Source: Mucilaginibacter gossypiicola
GTDB taxonomy: Bacteria > Bacteroidota > Bacteroidia > Sphingobacteriales > Sphingobacteriaceae
Direction: 5' to 3'
Assembly: GCF_900110105.1 (NCBI RefSeq)
Contig: NZ_FOCL01000003.1
Span: 434,001-498,000 of the forward strand
Length of the DNA stretch: 64,000 nt
Shown here: positions 1 through 8,395 of the stretch, in pieces
Layout of the letters: each line of letters opens with the position of its first letter
How positions within the stretch are numbered: position 1 is the stretch's first letter
Notes under the pieces: generated by a model
Databases searched by the model: none
What the model was told of the DNA's origin: nothing
The model's input: only the letters and a program-made list of their open reading frames with translations
Made by a program: the position numbers and the translations under genes

Positions 1-1
1 A

Positions 2-637
2 TACTTCAAAAGTAAAGCAACACCGGAAGAATTGGCTACGCTGAAAAGTAAATATGGCTATACCTTCCCTAAAATGATGATCTATCCAAAACTTCCGCCT
101 CCGCCACCTGCACCGCCTGCTCCTGGCAAAAAGCCAAAAGTTACAGACGTAAAGCTTCCGCCTCCGCCACCACCAGCAAATCCGGAAAAAACAAAAAAGG
201 CTCCTAAAGTGGTAGAAGTTCAGGAAGCCATACCTGTAGGTAACCCTGTAGCCCCGGCGCAGCCTTCGGCTTCAGTGCAATTACCCCCTCCACCGCCCCC
301 TGCCGATCCGATGGCACCGCTTTACAAATACATAGCCAAGCATGTAAGGTATCCAGCCGCCGCACGCAACAATCGCATTACAGGGCAGGTAACTGTGGGT
401 TTTAAGCTAAGCAACGGAAAAATAAACGGGGTTAAAGTACTCAAAACTGCTGACCCGCAAATAGATAAAGAGGTAGCAAGGGTAGTGAGTGATTTTGATG
501 AAAAGCTTGACGGCTTAAACCAGGGCGATTATACCCTTACCGTAGCTCTTAAGCTGATAGATTCGCACGATAAATATATAGCTAACAATATTGACAAAGA
601 AAAAAGTCAGGTTGTTGTGGTTGGATATGTAGAATAA
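2..637 (+). CDS. C-terminal part of a TonB-domain protein (possibly M56/BlaR1-type), 5' truncated by window edge
   Basis: The reading frame is already open at base 2, so the start lies outside the window; only about 211 residues are visible. Three proline-rich segments (each with PPPPP) separated by Lys-rich linkers precede a TonB C-terminal-like domain (about residues 105-185 of the visible part) with the typical YPAAARNN..GQVTVGF pattern. The protein ends in VVVVGYVE. In Bacteroidota, TonB C-terminal domains are often fused behind M56 (BlaR1-like) membrane peptidase domains with Pro-rich periplasmic linkers; that N-terminal half is not visible, so the M56 assignment is an inference. Function would be energy transduction or sensing across the periplasm. 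Confidence 0.75.
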   Translation, partial: YFKSKATPEELATLKSKYGYTFPKMMIYPKLPPPPPAPPAPGKKPKVTDVKLPPPPPPANPEKTKKAPKVVEVQEAIPVGNPVAPAQPSASVQLPPPPPPADPMAPLYKYIAKHVRYPAAARNNRITGQVTVGFKLSNGKINGVKVLKTADPQIDKEVARVVSDFDEKLDGLNQGDYTLTVALKLIDSHDKYIANNIDKEKSQVVVVGYVE

Positions 638-917
638 ACTATTCCTCTATCTTTCTCCACTAAATTCATTGCCGATCGGCTTAAAACCGTCCCGGCAATT
701 TTCTGCGTTCAGCAGTCTCCTCTTCCCCAAATCTCTTCTTTCACAAATAGTTAAATAATTTCATTTGATATCCAAAAGTTTGTAACTTAGTATATATCTT
801 ATAAAATTTTAATCAAACAAGGCAAACCTATCCAAATACGCTTTGTTTAATTTATACCAATTATACTTCCTGAGCCTTACCAGCAACCTGATTTTGTTCA
901 TTTTTAAACTTTATAAT

Positions 918-1160
918 ATGAAAAAGTTCGGTATCATTTTAGCAACTGTAGGCATTGTATTGCTCATTGCCGGTAACTTCTTTTATCACCATACTATCAA
1001 CGCTGTAGATAGCTCCGGCAGTTCAATTATTACCTTAGGAATAAACGGCGGATGGACTTTTAAACTGCCTGTTTTTGCGGGCGGCGTGATGTTTTTCCTG
1101 GGATTTGTTTTCTGGGCAGCATCACGTACAGATAATCAGCACCACGATCATTTGATATAG
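918..1160 (+). CDS. small two-helix membrane protein, function unknown
   Basis: An 80-residue protein starting MKKFGIILATVG. I chose the ATG at 918 rather than an upstream in-frame codon at 843 because the extension is AT-rich, poorly protein-like and places a second hydrophobic run before a normal Lys-led membrane start. Two hydrophobic helices are seen (about residues 4-24 and 50-70) separated by a short Ser/Gly-rich loop, followed by a His-rich polar tail. It stands alone on plus, convergent with rsmG. I do not recognise a family. Confidence 0.6.
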   Translation: MKKFGIILATVGIVLLIAGNFFYHHTINAVDSSGSSIITLGINGGWTFKLPVFAGGVMFFLGFVFWAASRTDNQHHDHLI

Positions 1161-1271
1161 AAAACAGGCTGCAAATTAAATATATAATGATTTTGGCAAA
1201 AAGGTTATGCCACTTTGCCAGGCGAAGATTTGCGGACAAGGCCCTGCTTAAAAAGCAGCATAAGCAGGTAA

Positions 1272-1304
1272 AGACTTACGAAGTTTTAAAAACTTCGTAA
1301 GTCT
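1272..1304. repeat. 33-bp perfect palindrome, family C copy 1 (possible terminator hairpin)
   Basis: The arms AGACTTACGAAGTTTT and AAAACTTCGTAAGTCT are perfect inverted repeats around one central A. The same 33 bases occur at 63391-63423, and a near copy is at 26687-26717. It lies between the convergent small membrane protein and rsmG, 45 bp past the rsmG stop. Confidence 0.85.
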
Positions 1305-1348
1305 GGGTTTGATATTTTATTACAGATAATGATGGTGAAAACGGACTG

Positions 1349-1975
1349 TTATCCTTTTACATATATTACCTGTTTTGTTTCAAAAAACTCTTCTTTAAAG
1401 TAATCTTTCAGGTGATATTGGGTAACCTTTAAGCCCGATTCTTTGATCTCCTGCTCAAGGTCGCCGCCTTTTAAATACAGGATGCCGTTGGGTATTTTAT
1501 TGTTCGATTGTTTATTGAATTTACCTTTTACCCATGGATAAAAATCCTTCAATTGGGTAACGGCACGTGATACTACAAAGTCAAATTTGTCGGCAATTTG
1601 CTCAGCCCTTGCATGTGAGGCCTTTACATTTTTGAGCCCTAAACCTACTGCCACTTCGGTAACAACTTTGATTTTTTTCCCGATAGAATCAACCAAATGA
1701 AACTGAGTTTCCGGAAATAAAATAGCCAATGGAATGCCGGGAAAACCACCGCCCGTACCTACATCAAGCACGCTTTCACCCGGTAAAAAAGCCATAACTT
1801 TGGCAATACCAAGCGAATGAAGCACGTGGCGCTCATATAAAAGATCAATATCTTTGCGCGAAATTACGTTGATCTGGCTGTTCCAATGTTCATATAAAGC
1901 GGGCAATTTTTCGAATTGCGAGCGCTGTTCTGCACTTAAATCAGGAAAATATTGTAGAATTATTTCAGATGTCAT
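1349..1975 (-). CDS. rsmG: 16S rRNA (guanine527-N7)-methyltransferase RsmG
   Basis: The 208-residue protein methylates G527 of 16S rRNA with S-adenosylmethionine. Visible family marks are NVISRKD near residue 40, ERHVLHSL near 50, the SAM-binding loop VLDVGTGGGFPGIPLAI near 69-85 and VSRAV near 133. I chose the ATG at 1975 (MTSEIIL); an in-frame codon ten residues upstream lies within the sigma-factor gene. The start overlaps the end of the upstream sigma factor by 11 bases, suggesting translational coupling. Length fits the family. Confidence 0.95.
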   Translation of the reverse strand: MTSEIILQYFPDLSAEQRSQFEKLPALYEHWNSQINVISRKDIDLLYERHVLHSLGIAKVMAFLPGESVLDVGTGGGFPGIPLAILFPETQFHLVDSIGKKIKVVTEVAVGLGLKNVKASHARAEQIADKFDFVVSRAVTQLKDFYPWVKGKFNKQSNNKIPNGILYLKGGDLEQEIKESGLKVTQYHLKDYFKEEFFETKQVIYVKG

Positions 1976-2570
1976 CCCTGTTAAAACGGTTAATAATATT
2001 GCCAAGAAGGTATCTCGCTCTAAATAGCTGAGCCTTTACAGTCCCTAACGGAAGGTCGAGCTGCTGGGCTATTTCTTCGTACGAAAGCTCATCAAAATAG
2101 CGTAAAGTAATGAGGTTTCTGTAGCGTGTCGGCAAGCTTTCAATCAGCAATTTCAGCTCCTGGGTTTGTTGTTTTTTGATTGAAGTTTCCTCGGGATTGA
2201 GGATATCAGCCTTAATTTGCAGCGGCTTTTCATCACCTTCGTCATCCATCATGCCATGGATAGACATGGTACTTAGTTTCTTTTTGCGAATAAAATCAAT
2301 ACAATTATTAGTCGCAACCCTAAAAAGCCAGGTACTAAAAGCAAAATCGGGCTGGTATTTTTCAAGCTTTTCAAACGCTTTGGCAAACGTTTCAACCGTC
2401 AAATCCATCGCATCTTCCTTGTTGTTTACCATTTTAAGCACCATAAAATAAATCGAATCTTTATAACGGTGCATCAGGTCAGCATAGGCTTTTTGATCTC
2501 CTTGCCGGGCTTTCACAACCAGGTGAAAATCATTCTTTGCATTTTCGGTAAAGTTAGCGTTTATTTCCAT
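1965..2570 (-). CDS. RNA polymerase sigma factor, ECF (sigma-70 family)
   Basis: A 201-residue sigma-70-family protein with region 2 at about 25-95 (core-binding and -10 helix, ending in FSTWLFRVATNNCIDFIRKKK-type sequence) and region 4 at about 135-195 with the helix-turn-helix LSYEEIAQQLDLPLGTVKAQ. Region 1.1, 1.2 and 3 are absent, as in ECF factors. No anti-sigma gene is adjacent: upstream is a glycosyltransferase (10-base overlap) and downstream rsmG (11-base overlap). Region 4 and the adjoining linker are intact, so it should be active; its regulon cannot be read here. Confidence 0.92.
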   Translation of the reverse strand: MEINANFTENAKNDFHLVVKARQGDQKAYADLMHRYKDSIYFMVLKMVNNKEDAMDLTVETFAKAFEKLEKYQPDFAFSTWLFRVATNNCIDFIRKKKLSTMSIHGMMDDEGDEKPLQIKADILNPEETSIKKQQTQELKLLIESLPTRYRNLITLRYFDELSYEEIAQQLDLPLGTVKAQLFRARYLLGNIINRFNRDDI

Positions 2571-3703
2571 TGGGTAGTTTTTAAAAAGGTGCCGATCAAT
2601 CCAAAAACGTTTAAATACATATAATACAATATGTCAAAAAAGGGGAGATACCACAAAAGGTCTTTGCCATTAAGTTTCTTAAATATACGATTATAAATCG
2701 CCATTTGTAATATCAACCGAAAAACGCACAAACCTAATGCCAGTAACGGCTCATATCTCAAAATAAGGAATAATATTAATAAAATATAGAATATAAAACC
2801 ACTAACCGCATCAAAACTAAGCATGCGCCTGTGCTGGTTTTTATACAGTTTACCCACACCCATATGACGTTTTTTTTGCTTAAACCACGATTTAAATGTG
2901 GTTTTAGCCTCCGTAAACATAAATGATTCGGGGTTTAGTTCAACTACTGTATTATCGGGCGTGGCGTGTTGGTTAACAAACAAGTCATCATCGCCCGATA
3001 TGACATGCATGTGCGAGGCAAAGCCTTTTGCACTAAAAAACAACGTTTTTGTATAGGCAAGGTTACGGCCGATACCCATATAAGGATCGCCGGTTAATGC
3101 GCTGGAAAGATAATTTGTTGCCGTTTTAATAGTTTCAAAACGGGTAAAAGTGTTAATAAAGCCGCCTGTTTTATAATAAGGAGAGTAACCTAAAATTATT
3201 TGCACCCCGCTTGTAAAATTAGCGGCCATGCGGCTTATCCAATTTTCAGAAGCCGGCCTGCAATCGGCATCTGTAAATAAAAGATATTCGTTTTTTGAGG
3301 CTTTGATTCCCAGTGTAAGTGCAAATTTTTTCCCGGTTTTAAAGCGGTCATGTTCAGTAATAGTAACAACTTTCAGGTGGGCGTACTGCTTTTGCAACGT
3401 TTCCAGCACCTCGTCAGATGTATCGTACGAACAGTCATTAATAACAACAACCTCAAAATCGGGATAGTTTTGCTCCAATATAGAAGGCAGGTTTTCCTGT
3501 AAATTGCGGGCCTCATTACGGGCGCTGATAATAACAGAAACGGGGATCATAACCTGCGGTGGTGGCCCTTCGATGGGTTTAAACCCAGCAAGGCGGGTAT
3601 GCCTGCTTACCAGGTAATATAGCTGAACTATAAAACAAAGCTGAAAAAGAATAAAAAGCGCGTCGTGTAAGTACGTTTCCAAACAAAAAAAATAATGAGG
3701 CAA
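2561..3703 (-). CDS. family 2 glycosyltransferase, membrane anchored
   Basis: About 380 residues. An N-terminal hydrophobic helix (about 12-30) is followed by a GT-A domain: VSVIISARNEA near 55, VVINDCSYDTSDE near 87, LLFTDADCRP (donor/metal site) near 141, SGDDDLF near 222 and a KRHMG acceptor-type motif near 273. Two or three C-terminal helices follow. No ATG is available at the N-terminus: candidate starts are TTG codons at 3703 and 3682. It overlaps the sigma factor by 10 bases. Sugar donor and product are not predictable; lipid or cell-wall glycan modification is plausible. Confidence 0.85.
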   Translation of the reverse strand: MPHYFFCLETYLHDALFILFQLCFIVQLYYLVSRHTRLAGFKPIEGPPPQVMIPVSVIISARNEARNLQENLPSILEQNYPDFEVVVINDCSYDTSDEVLETLQKQYAHLKVVTITEHDRFKTGKKFALTLGIKASKNEYLLFTDADCRPASENWISRMAANFTSGVQIILGYSPYYKTGGFINTFTRFETIKTATNYLSSALTGDPYMGIGRNLAYTKTLFFSAKGFASHMHVISGDDDLFVNQHATPDNTVVELNPESFMFTEAKTTFKSWFKQKKRHMGVGKLYKNQHRRMLSFDAVSGFIFYILLILFLILRYEPLLALGLCVFRLILQMAIYNRIFKKLNGKDLLWYLPFFDILYYMYLNVFGLIGTFLKTTQWK

Positions 3704-3888
3704 ATTTGTTAAAAATCAATGAAATTAAGCGCCAATATCAGCGTTAATTTGAAGTTTAATATACGCTTGTTTCTTTCCTCTCAAAATAAAAGCACTTTAA
3801 TTAACATGGTTTTAATATTCAGCACGTTTATAAATAGCTTTTATCTTGCTATGGCTCTTGAAAGGGCGGGCATGAGGCTTTTTTTTGC

Positions 3889-3896
3889 TAATTTTG
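3889..3896 (+). promoter_or_regulatory. Bacteroidota -7 box (TAATTTTG) just before tgt
   Basis: TAATTTTG matches the TAnnTTTG -7 consensus of Bacteroidota housekeeping sigma. It ends only 10 bases before the tgt ATG, which would give a leader of only a few bases. A convincing -33 TTG at normal spacing is not visible. Confidence 0.5.
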
Positions 3897-3906
3897 CAAC
3901 CCTAAA

Positions 3907-5037
3907 ATGAAATTTAACTTAACAGCACAAGACCCGCTTTCAAAGGCCCGCGCCGGCGAAATCACTACCGACCACGGTACTATACAAACACCTATTTTTA
4001 TGCCTGTTGGCACTGCAGGTACCGTAAAAGCAGTACACCAGCATGAGCTAAAACAGGATATTTCGGCCCAAATTATACTGGGCAACACTTATCATTTATA
4101 CCTGCGTCCCGGTTTAAACACCCTTGAAAGCGCAGGAGGCCTTCATAAATTTAACGGCTGGGATGGCCCTATTTTAACAGATAGCGGCGGCTACCAGGTG
4201 TATTCATTAACGGAAGTACGCAAAATCAAGGAAGAAGGCGTTACTTTTCGCTCGCATATTGACGGGTCGAAACACTTATTTACCCCCGAAAACGTGATGG
4301 ATATCCAGCGTATCATTGGCGCCGATATCATCATGGCTTTTGACGAGTGTACCCCCTACCCTTGCGACTACAACTACGCAAAACGATCGATAGAAATGAC
4401 GCACCGCTGGTTGAAACGTTGCTGCGACAGGTTTGACAGCACCGAGCCAAAATACGGTTATAGCCAAACGCTTTTCCCAATTGTGCAGGGTTCGGTATAT
4501 AAAGATCTGCGTGTACGTTCGGCCGAAGTGATTGCTTCATATGAGCGCGAAGGTAATGCCATCGGCGGTCTTTCTGTGGGTGAACCTGCCGAAGAAATGT
4601 ATGCTATGACCGAGGTTGTATGTAATATATTACCAGAGCAAAAACCACGTTATTTAATGGGCGTAGGCACACCGGTAAATATCCTTGAAAACATAGCCTT
4701 AGGCATTGATATGTTTGATTGCGTTATGCCAACCCGCAACGCACGAAACGGGATGCTATTCACTAAAAACGGTATCATTAATATTAAAAACGAAAAGTGG
4801 AAAAACGACTTTTCGGCCATTGAAGATGACAGCGATCTGTTTGCAGACAGGGACTACAGCAAGGCTTATTTACGCCATTTGATCCATTCGGGCGAGATGC
4901 TGGGTGCCCAGATCGCTACACTGCACAATCTGCATTTTTACCTGTGGCTTGTTAAGGAAGCCCGGAAAAAGATTATCGCCGGCGAGTTTTACAACTGGAA
5001 AAACATCATGGTAAAACGCCTTGGCCAGCGTTTATAA
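3907..5037 (+). CDS. tgt: queuine/preQ1 tRNA-ribosyltransferase Tgt, lacking the usual zinc cysteines
   Basis: The 376-residue enzyme exchanges guanine 34 of GUN-anticodon tRNAs for preQ1. Family marks: GNTYHLYLRPG near 59-69, the base-binding TDSGGYQVYSL with Asp92, the GGLSVGE loop, LMGVGTP, and the nucleophile region GIDMFDCVMPTRNARNG. The canonical structural zinc motif CxCxxC is replaced by a stretch reading DLFADRD before YSKAYLRHL, while the downstream His of TLHNL remains. ATG at 3907 sits just after a TAnnTTTG box. It is followed by an LptG-type permease, a frequent Bacteroidota arrangement as I recall. Confidence 0.96.
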   Translation: MKFNLTAQDPLSKARAGEITTDHGTIQTPIFMPVGTAGTVKAVHQHELKQDISAQIILGNTYHLYLRPGLNTLESAGGLHKFNGWDGPILTDSGGYQVYSLTEVRKIKEEGVTFRSHIDGSKHLFTPENVMDIQRIIGADIIMAFDECTPYPCDYNYAKRSIEMTHRWLKRCCDRFDSTEPKYGYSQTLFPIVQGSVYKDLRVRSAEVIASYEREGNAIGGLSVGEPAEEMYAMTEVVCNILPEQKPRYLMGVGTPVNILENIALGIDMFDCVMPTRNARNGMLFTKNGIINIKNEKWKNDFSAIEDDSDLFADRDYSKAYLRHLIHSGEMLGAQIATLHNLHFYLWLVKEARKKIIAGEFYNWKNIMVKRLGQRL

Positions 5038-5101
5038 AAGCCTGAAAAGTTAAAAACCATCACAAGAAAAACATGATTACTAACAATCAAATAGCCTGCA
5101 G

Positions 5102-6205
5102 ATGAAAGCTTTTTTTCACAAACATTTAAAGATCATCGATAGGTTTATTATCGGAAAATACCTGGGCACTTTTTTGTTTACCATGGGTATTTTCATGGTA
5201 ATTTCTGTAGTGTTTGACGTGTCAGAAAAGCTGGATAATTTTTTAAATAAGCACGCCAGTTTTCATGATATTGTATTCAGATATTATGCGGGTTTTATAC
5301 CTTTTTATTTGAACATGTTATCGCCATTGATCAACTTTTTGGCGGTAATTTTCTTCACCGCCAAGATGGCAAACCAAACTGAAATTGTTCCGATATTGAG
5401 CGGAAGGGCAAGCTTTAATCGCTTTTTGCGACCATATGTAATTGCCTCTACCATCATATTTGTGGTATCATTTTTTGCAAATGTTTACCTCATTCCGTTT
5501 ACAAATCGCCTTAAAATCGACTTTGAAAATGCAAACGGAATGATGGATAATGACCCAACGAAAGTTGAAGTTCACATGCAAATTGACAAGCATACGTTTG
5601 TATATCTCGCCAACTATGACCCAACAACACACCTCGGTTACAATTTTATAATGGAGAAATTTAACGGTGATACCTTGCGCGAGAAACTAATTGCCAATAC
5701 AATTCAGTATGATTCGGTAAAAAGAATATGGTCGCTAAAGGATTACACTGTCAAATATGTGAGAGGAATGAAAGAGCAATTCGTCAAGAGTTTCACACCA
5801 AAAGACACCGTTTTAGACATGCATCCAAGCGACTTTATTGTATATGATAACGTATATACAGCCATGTCATTAAGCGAGCTGAATAAGAATATTGACAAAG
5901 AAAAACTGCGCAGACCTGAATATTTAAAAGCCATTTATTTTGAAAAATATCACCGGTTTGTATATCCATTATCGGCCTTTGTATTAACGCTTATTGGCGT
6001 TTCCATATCATCAAGAAAGGTACGCGGCGGCGTTGGTTTACCACTGGGAATAGGTATACTGCTATGCTTTGCCTATATTATATTAGAGCGGTTTGCGTTG
6101 GTATTTTCGGTAAAAGGGGGTATGACACCTTTAATAGCCGTATTCATTCCTAATATCATTTTTGGCATTTTAGGTTATTACCTGCTTTTAAAAGCACCCA
6201 AATAA
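5102..6205 (+). CDS. LptF/LptG family lipopolysaccharide export permease
   Basis: A 367-residue YjgP/YjgQ-family inner-membrane protein with three N-terminal helices (about 15-40, 58-80, 100-125), a soluble periplasmic beta-jellyroll-like section (about 130-265) and three C-terminal helices (about 280-365). It begins DRFIIGKYLGTFLFTMGIF, typical of the family. Together with a partner permease and LptB it would extract LPS from the inner membrane. It lies 64 bp after tgt and its TAA overlaps the ATG of the next gene by one base. Whether it is LptF or LptG cannot be told from sequence alone. Confidence 0.9.
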   Translation: MKAFFHKHLKIIDRFIIGKYLGTFLFTMGIFMVISVVFDVSEKLDNFLNKHASFHDIVFRYYAGFIPFYLNMLSPLINFLAVIFFTAKMANQTEIVPILSGRASFNRFLRPYVIASTIIFVVSFFANVYLIPFTNRLKIDFENANGMMDNDPTKVEVHMQIDKHTFVYLANYDPTTHLGYNFIMEKFNGDTLREKLIANTIQYDSVKRIWSLKDYTVKYVRGMKEQFVKSFTPKDTVLDMHPSDFIVYDNVYTAMSLSELNKNIDKEKLRRPEYLKAIYFEKYHRFVYPLSAFVLTLIGVSISSRKVRGGVGLPLGIGILLCFAYIILERFALVFSVKGGMTPLIAVFIPNIIFGILGYYLLLKAPK

Positions 6206-7107
6206 TGGCGCAAAACACCCCTTCAACCTTAAATAAGAACCTAATTATCCTCCATTTTACAGTTTTTGTGTGGGGATTTACCGGAATTTTGGGCGCTCTG
6301 ATCACAATTTCGGCCGTACAATTGGTGTGGTTTAGGGTACTTATTGCCTTTTTATCGTTGTTTTTGTATTTCAAATTCAACAAAACCGATTTTAAGGTCG
6401 ACAGAAAAACACTTATAAAATTGGTATTCACGGGTGCAATTGTGGGCGGGCACTGGATACTTTTTTTCGCTGCCATTAAGCTTTCAACAGTAGCAGTCAC
6501 CCTCGTTTGCCTCTCATCCATCACCCTTTTCACGGCAATATTTGAGCCGATCATCAACAAAAAAAGTATTTCAAAACTCGAAATTTTAGCCGGGCTTTTA
6601 ATTATCACCGGTATTGTTTTGATTTTTAAATTTGAAGGCAGATACACTAAGGGCATCATAACCGGACTTGCAAGTGCTGTTTGTGCAAGTCTTTTTTCTA
6701 TTATCAACTCGCGCCAGGTGCAAAAAGTACAGGCACCGGTCATCGCATTTTATGAGCTTTCCGGAGCCTTCGTCTGGATCTCAATATACCTGTTTATAAC
6801 CTCGGGCTACACCCGGGCCATGCTATTGAAACCTGCAGATATCGGCTACCTGGTGTTGCTTGGTACCGTGTGCACATCCCTTGCTTACGTGGCCGGCGTA
6901 TCTGTAATGCGTGAGCTTTCGGCATTCAGAGTTGCCCTTATCACTAACCTTGAGCCGGTATACGGCATCATCTTGTCGTTCATTTTTTTTGGTGACATTA
7001 ATAAAATGACGCTGGGTTTCTGGGGTGGCGCACTCCTCATTTTGTCTACAATTTTTCTATATCCCGTAGCCCGAAAGCAAATTACCCAACGCAAAAGCCG
7101 GGCTTGA
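6205..7107 (+). CDS. EamA/DMT-family membrane transporter
   Basis: A 300-residue protein with about ten hydrophobic helices arranged as two EamA repeats (about 10-135 and 150-290), each led by a pattern such as ILHFTVFVWGFTGILGALI. This is the drug/metabolite transporter superfamily; the substrate is unknown. The start codon shares a base with the permease stop (TAATG), so the two are almost certainly cotranscribed and translationally coupled. The second repeat keeps the TCTSLAY-like helix typical of the family. It is followed by a long noncoding stretch. Confidence 0.88.
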   Translation: MAQNTPSTLNKNLIILHFTVFVWGFTGILGALITISAVQLVWFRVLIAFLSLFLYFKFNKTDFKVDRKTLIKLVFTGAIVGGHWILFFAAIKLSTVAVTLVCLSSITLFTAIFEPIINKKSISKLEILAGLLIITGIVLIFKFEGRYTKGIITGLASAVCASLFSIINSRQVQKVQAPVIAFYELSGAFVWISIYLFITSGYTRAMLLKPADIGYLVLLGTVCTSLAYVAGVSVMRELSAFRVALITNLEPVYGIILSFIFFGDINKMTLGFWGGALLILSTIFLYPVARKQITQRKSRA

Positions 7108-8115
7108 TCTTTTACATTTTTCGCCTCCTTACACCATAAAAACAGTTGTATGAACTGTACTTCCGTCGGCTACCTCATAGCTGTTTAAAAACTCAAATCT
7201 GCCCTGCACTTTCAATTTCCAACCTAAAATAGGGGCAAAATACCCATGCTCGATTTGGCCGTTTTTAGCCCCTCAGAGCGATTCTGTTTTTTTTGAGTAT
7301 TCCGGGCTCAATCAATACTTCAGCGCGAAACAGCGGCAAAATTCACTTTTTACTTAGTGTACCAAATTCAAAATTTAAAACAGCGTGACAGATTTCACAA
7401 AATCCGCTTTTATGCATTTATTTTTAGCACAAAAATCTTAAATACTTATTTAAGTAAGTAAAATATAAATTTAAAAATCAGATAATTATATAAATTATAT
7501 AAATAAAAAATTAAACCAAAACATTTTAAGTAAAATCATAAAAAACTAAAAAAATTAGCAATAAAAACTATCAAGTAAAAATTACATCATATAATTTTAA
7601 AAATCAAATATTTAAATCAAGTTATATAACGTAAAAGTTTCAAGTAAGAGAAACATGAAAATGATTTTACAAAGTGTAGTGAAGCAATTATTCATGGATC
7701 AAAAAAAATCGGCGCATCTCTCCTGCTTGTATACAGAACTTGTTTTTGCACTGATTTTTTCTCGCTCTCGTACGATTGTGATGGAGAAATTCAAGGCGTA
7801 AAAATTTGTCAAAAACATAACCGCCAGAAAAACTGAACGCGCAAATCCTAACGCAAAAAAACACGGGTTAAAATTTCATACAGCTTAGCCCCGTTCTGTT
7901 TTCAGGAGCCTAATCATTGCTCAAACGAAATCCTGAAATTTTAAGAACAATAGGAATACCTGGCACCGCTACCGGCAATAAATAAGCGGAGGTAAAACAT
8001 GTGACGTTTTCCCGCTCCCGCAGAAACAGATTTTGAAATGTCAATTTGCCGGAGATGCATTTTTATTAAACATTTAAAAAGCGGATATTGTATTACTCTA
8101 AAACCAACATTCATC
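7108..8115. other. gene-poor region, strongly AT-rich core
   Basis: About 1 kb without a recognised gene. The part 7360-7640 is almost entirely A and T with many short poly-A and TAAA runs. A 48-codon open frame at 7655-7801 is listed separately. No tRNA-like or clear terminator structure was recognised. It separates the EamA gene from the LapA-domain gene. Confidence 0.6.
7655..7801 (+). CDS. possible small ORF, 48 residues, unproven
   Basis: ATG at 7655 opens a frame of 48 codons ending TAA at 7799-7801, with protein beginning MKMILQSVVKQLF. It has a mixed hydrophobic and basic composition, no recognisable domain and no good ribosome binding site (GTAAGAG upstream is weak). It lies immediately after the AT-rich block, where a promoter could sit. 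It may be random. Confidence 0.18.
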   Translation: MKMILQSVVKQLFMDQKKSAHLSCLYTELVFALIFSRSRTIVMEKFKA

Positions 8116-8394
8116 ATGAGCATTAAAACAATAGTCATTGTAGCCATCGCAGTTTTGCTTACCATCGTGCTGATGCAAAATACTGAAGAGGTTTATTTCA
8201 AATTTCTGTTCGCCACTTTCAGGGTATCTAAACTAATGATGATGCTTGTAGTTGCCGTAACCGGTTTTGTATTGGGACTGATTGTTGCCTGGCCCAAAAA
8301 ACAGAAATTTGATATTGAGGGCTATCATGACGCCATACACAAAAAAGACAACACCGATACACTAAGTAACGAAGACAGAGAATACATCAGCTAA
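8116..8394 (+). CDS. LapA-domain (DUF1049) membrane protein
   Basis: A 92-residue protein with two hydrophobic helices (about 3-20 and 42-62) separated by the short loop QNTEEVYFKFLFATF, which matches the LapA/DUF1049 pattern, then a polar acidic tail. I chose ATG at 8116 (MSIKTIVIVA); the upstream in-frame ATG at 8038 adds a Cys/basic stretch unlike the family. LapA-domain proteins are linked to LPS assembly in proteobacteria; the role here is unknown. It ends two bases before the next ATG, so it probably shares a transcript with the dehydrogenase. Confidence 0.75.
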   Translation: MSIKTIVIVAIAVLLTIVLMQNTEEVYFKFLFATFRVSKLMMMLVVAVTGFVLGLIVAWPKKQKFDIEGYHDAIHKKDNTDTLSNEDREYIS

Positions 8395-8395
8395 T

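Noticed and set aside
3719..3910. 63-codon plus-strand frame before tgt
   Set aside because: It ends inside the tgt start region, has no domain and overlaps the promoter box at 3889-3896.
6156..6743. 195-codon minus-strand frame over the EamA gene
   Set aside because: It lies antisense to a clear transporter gene and reads as low-complexity reverse-frame sequence.
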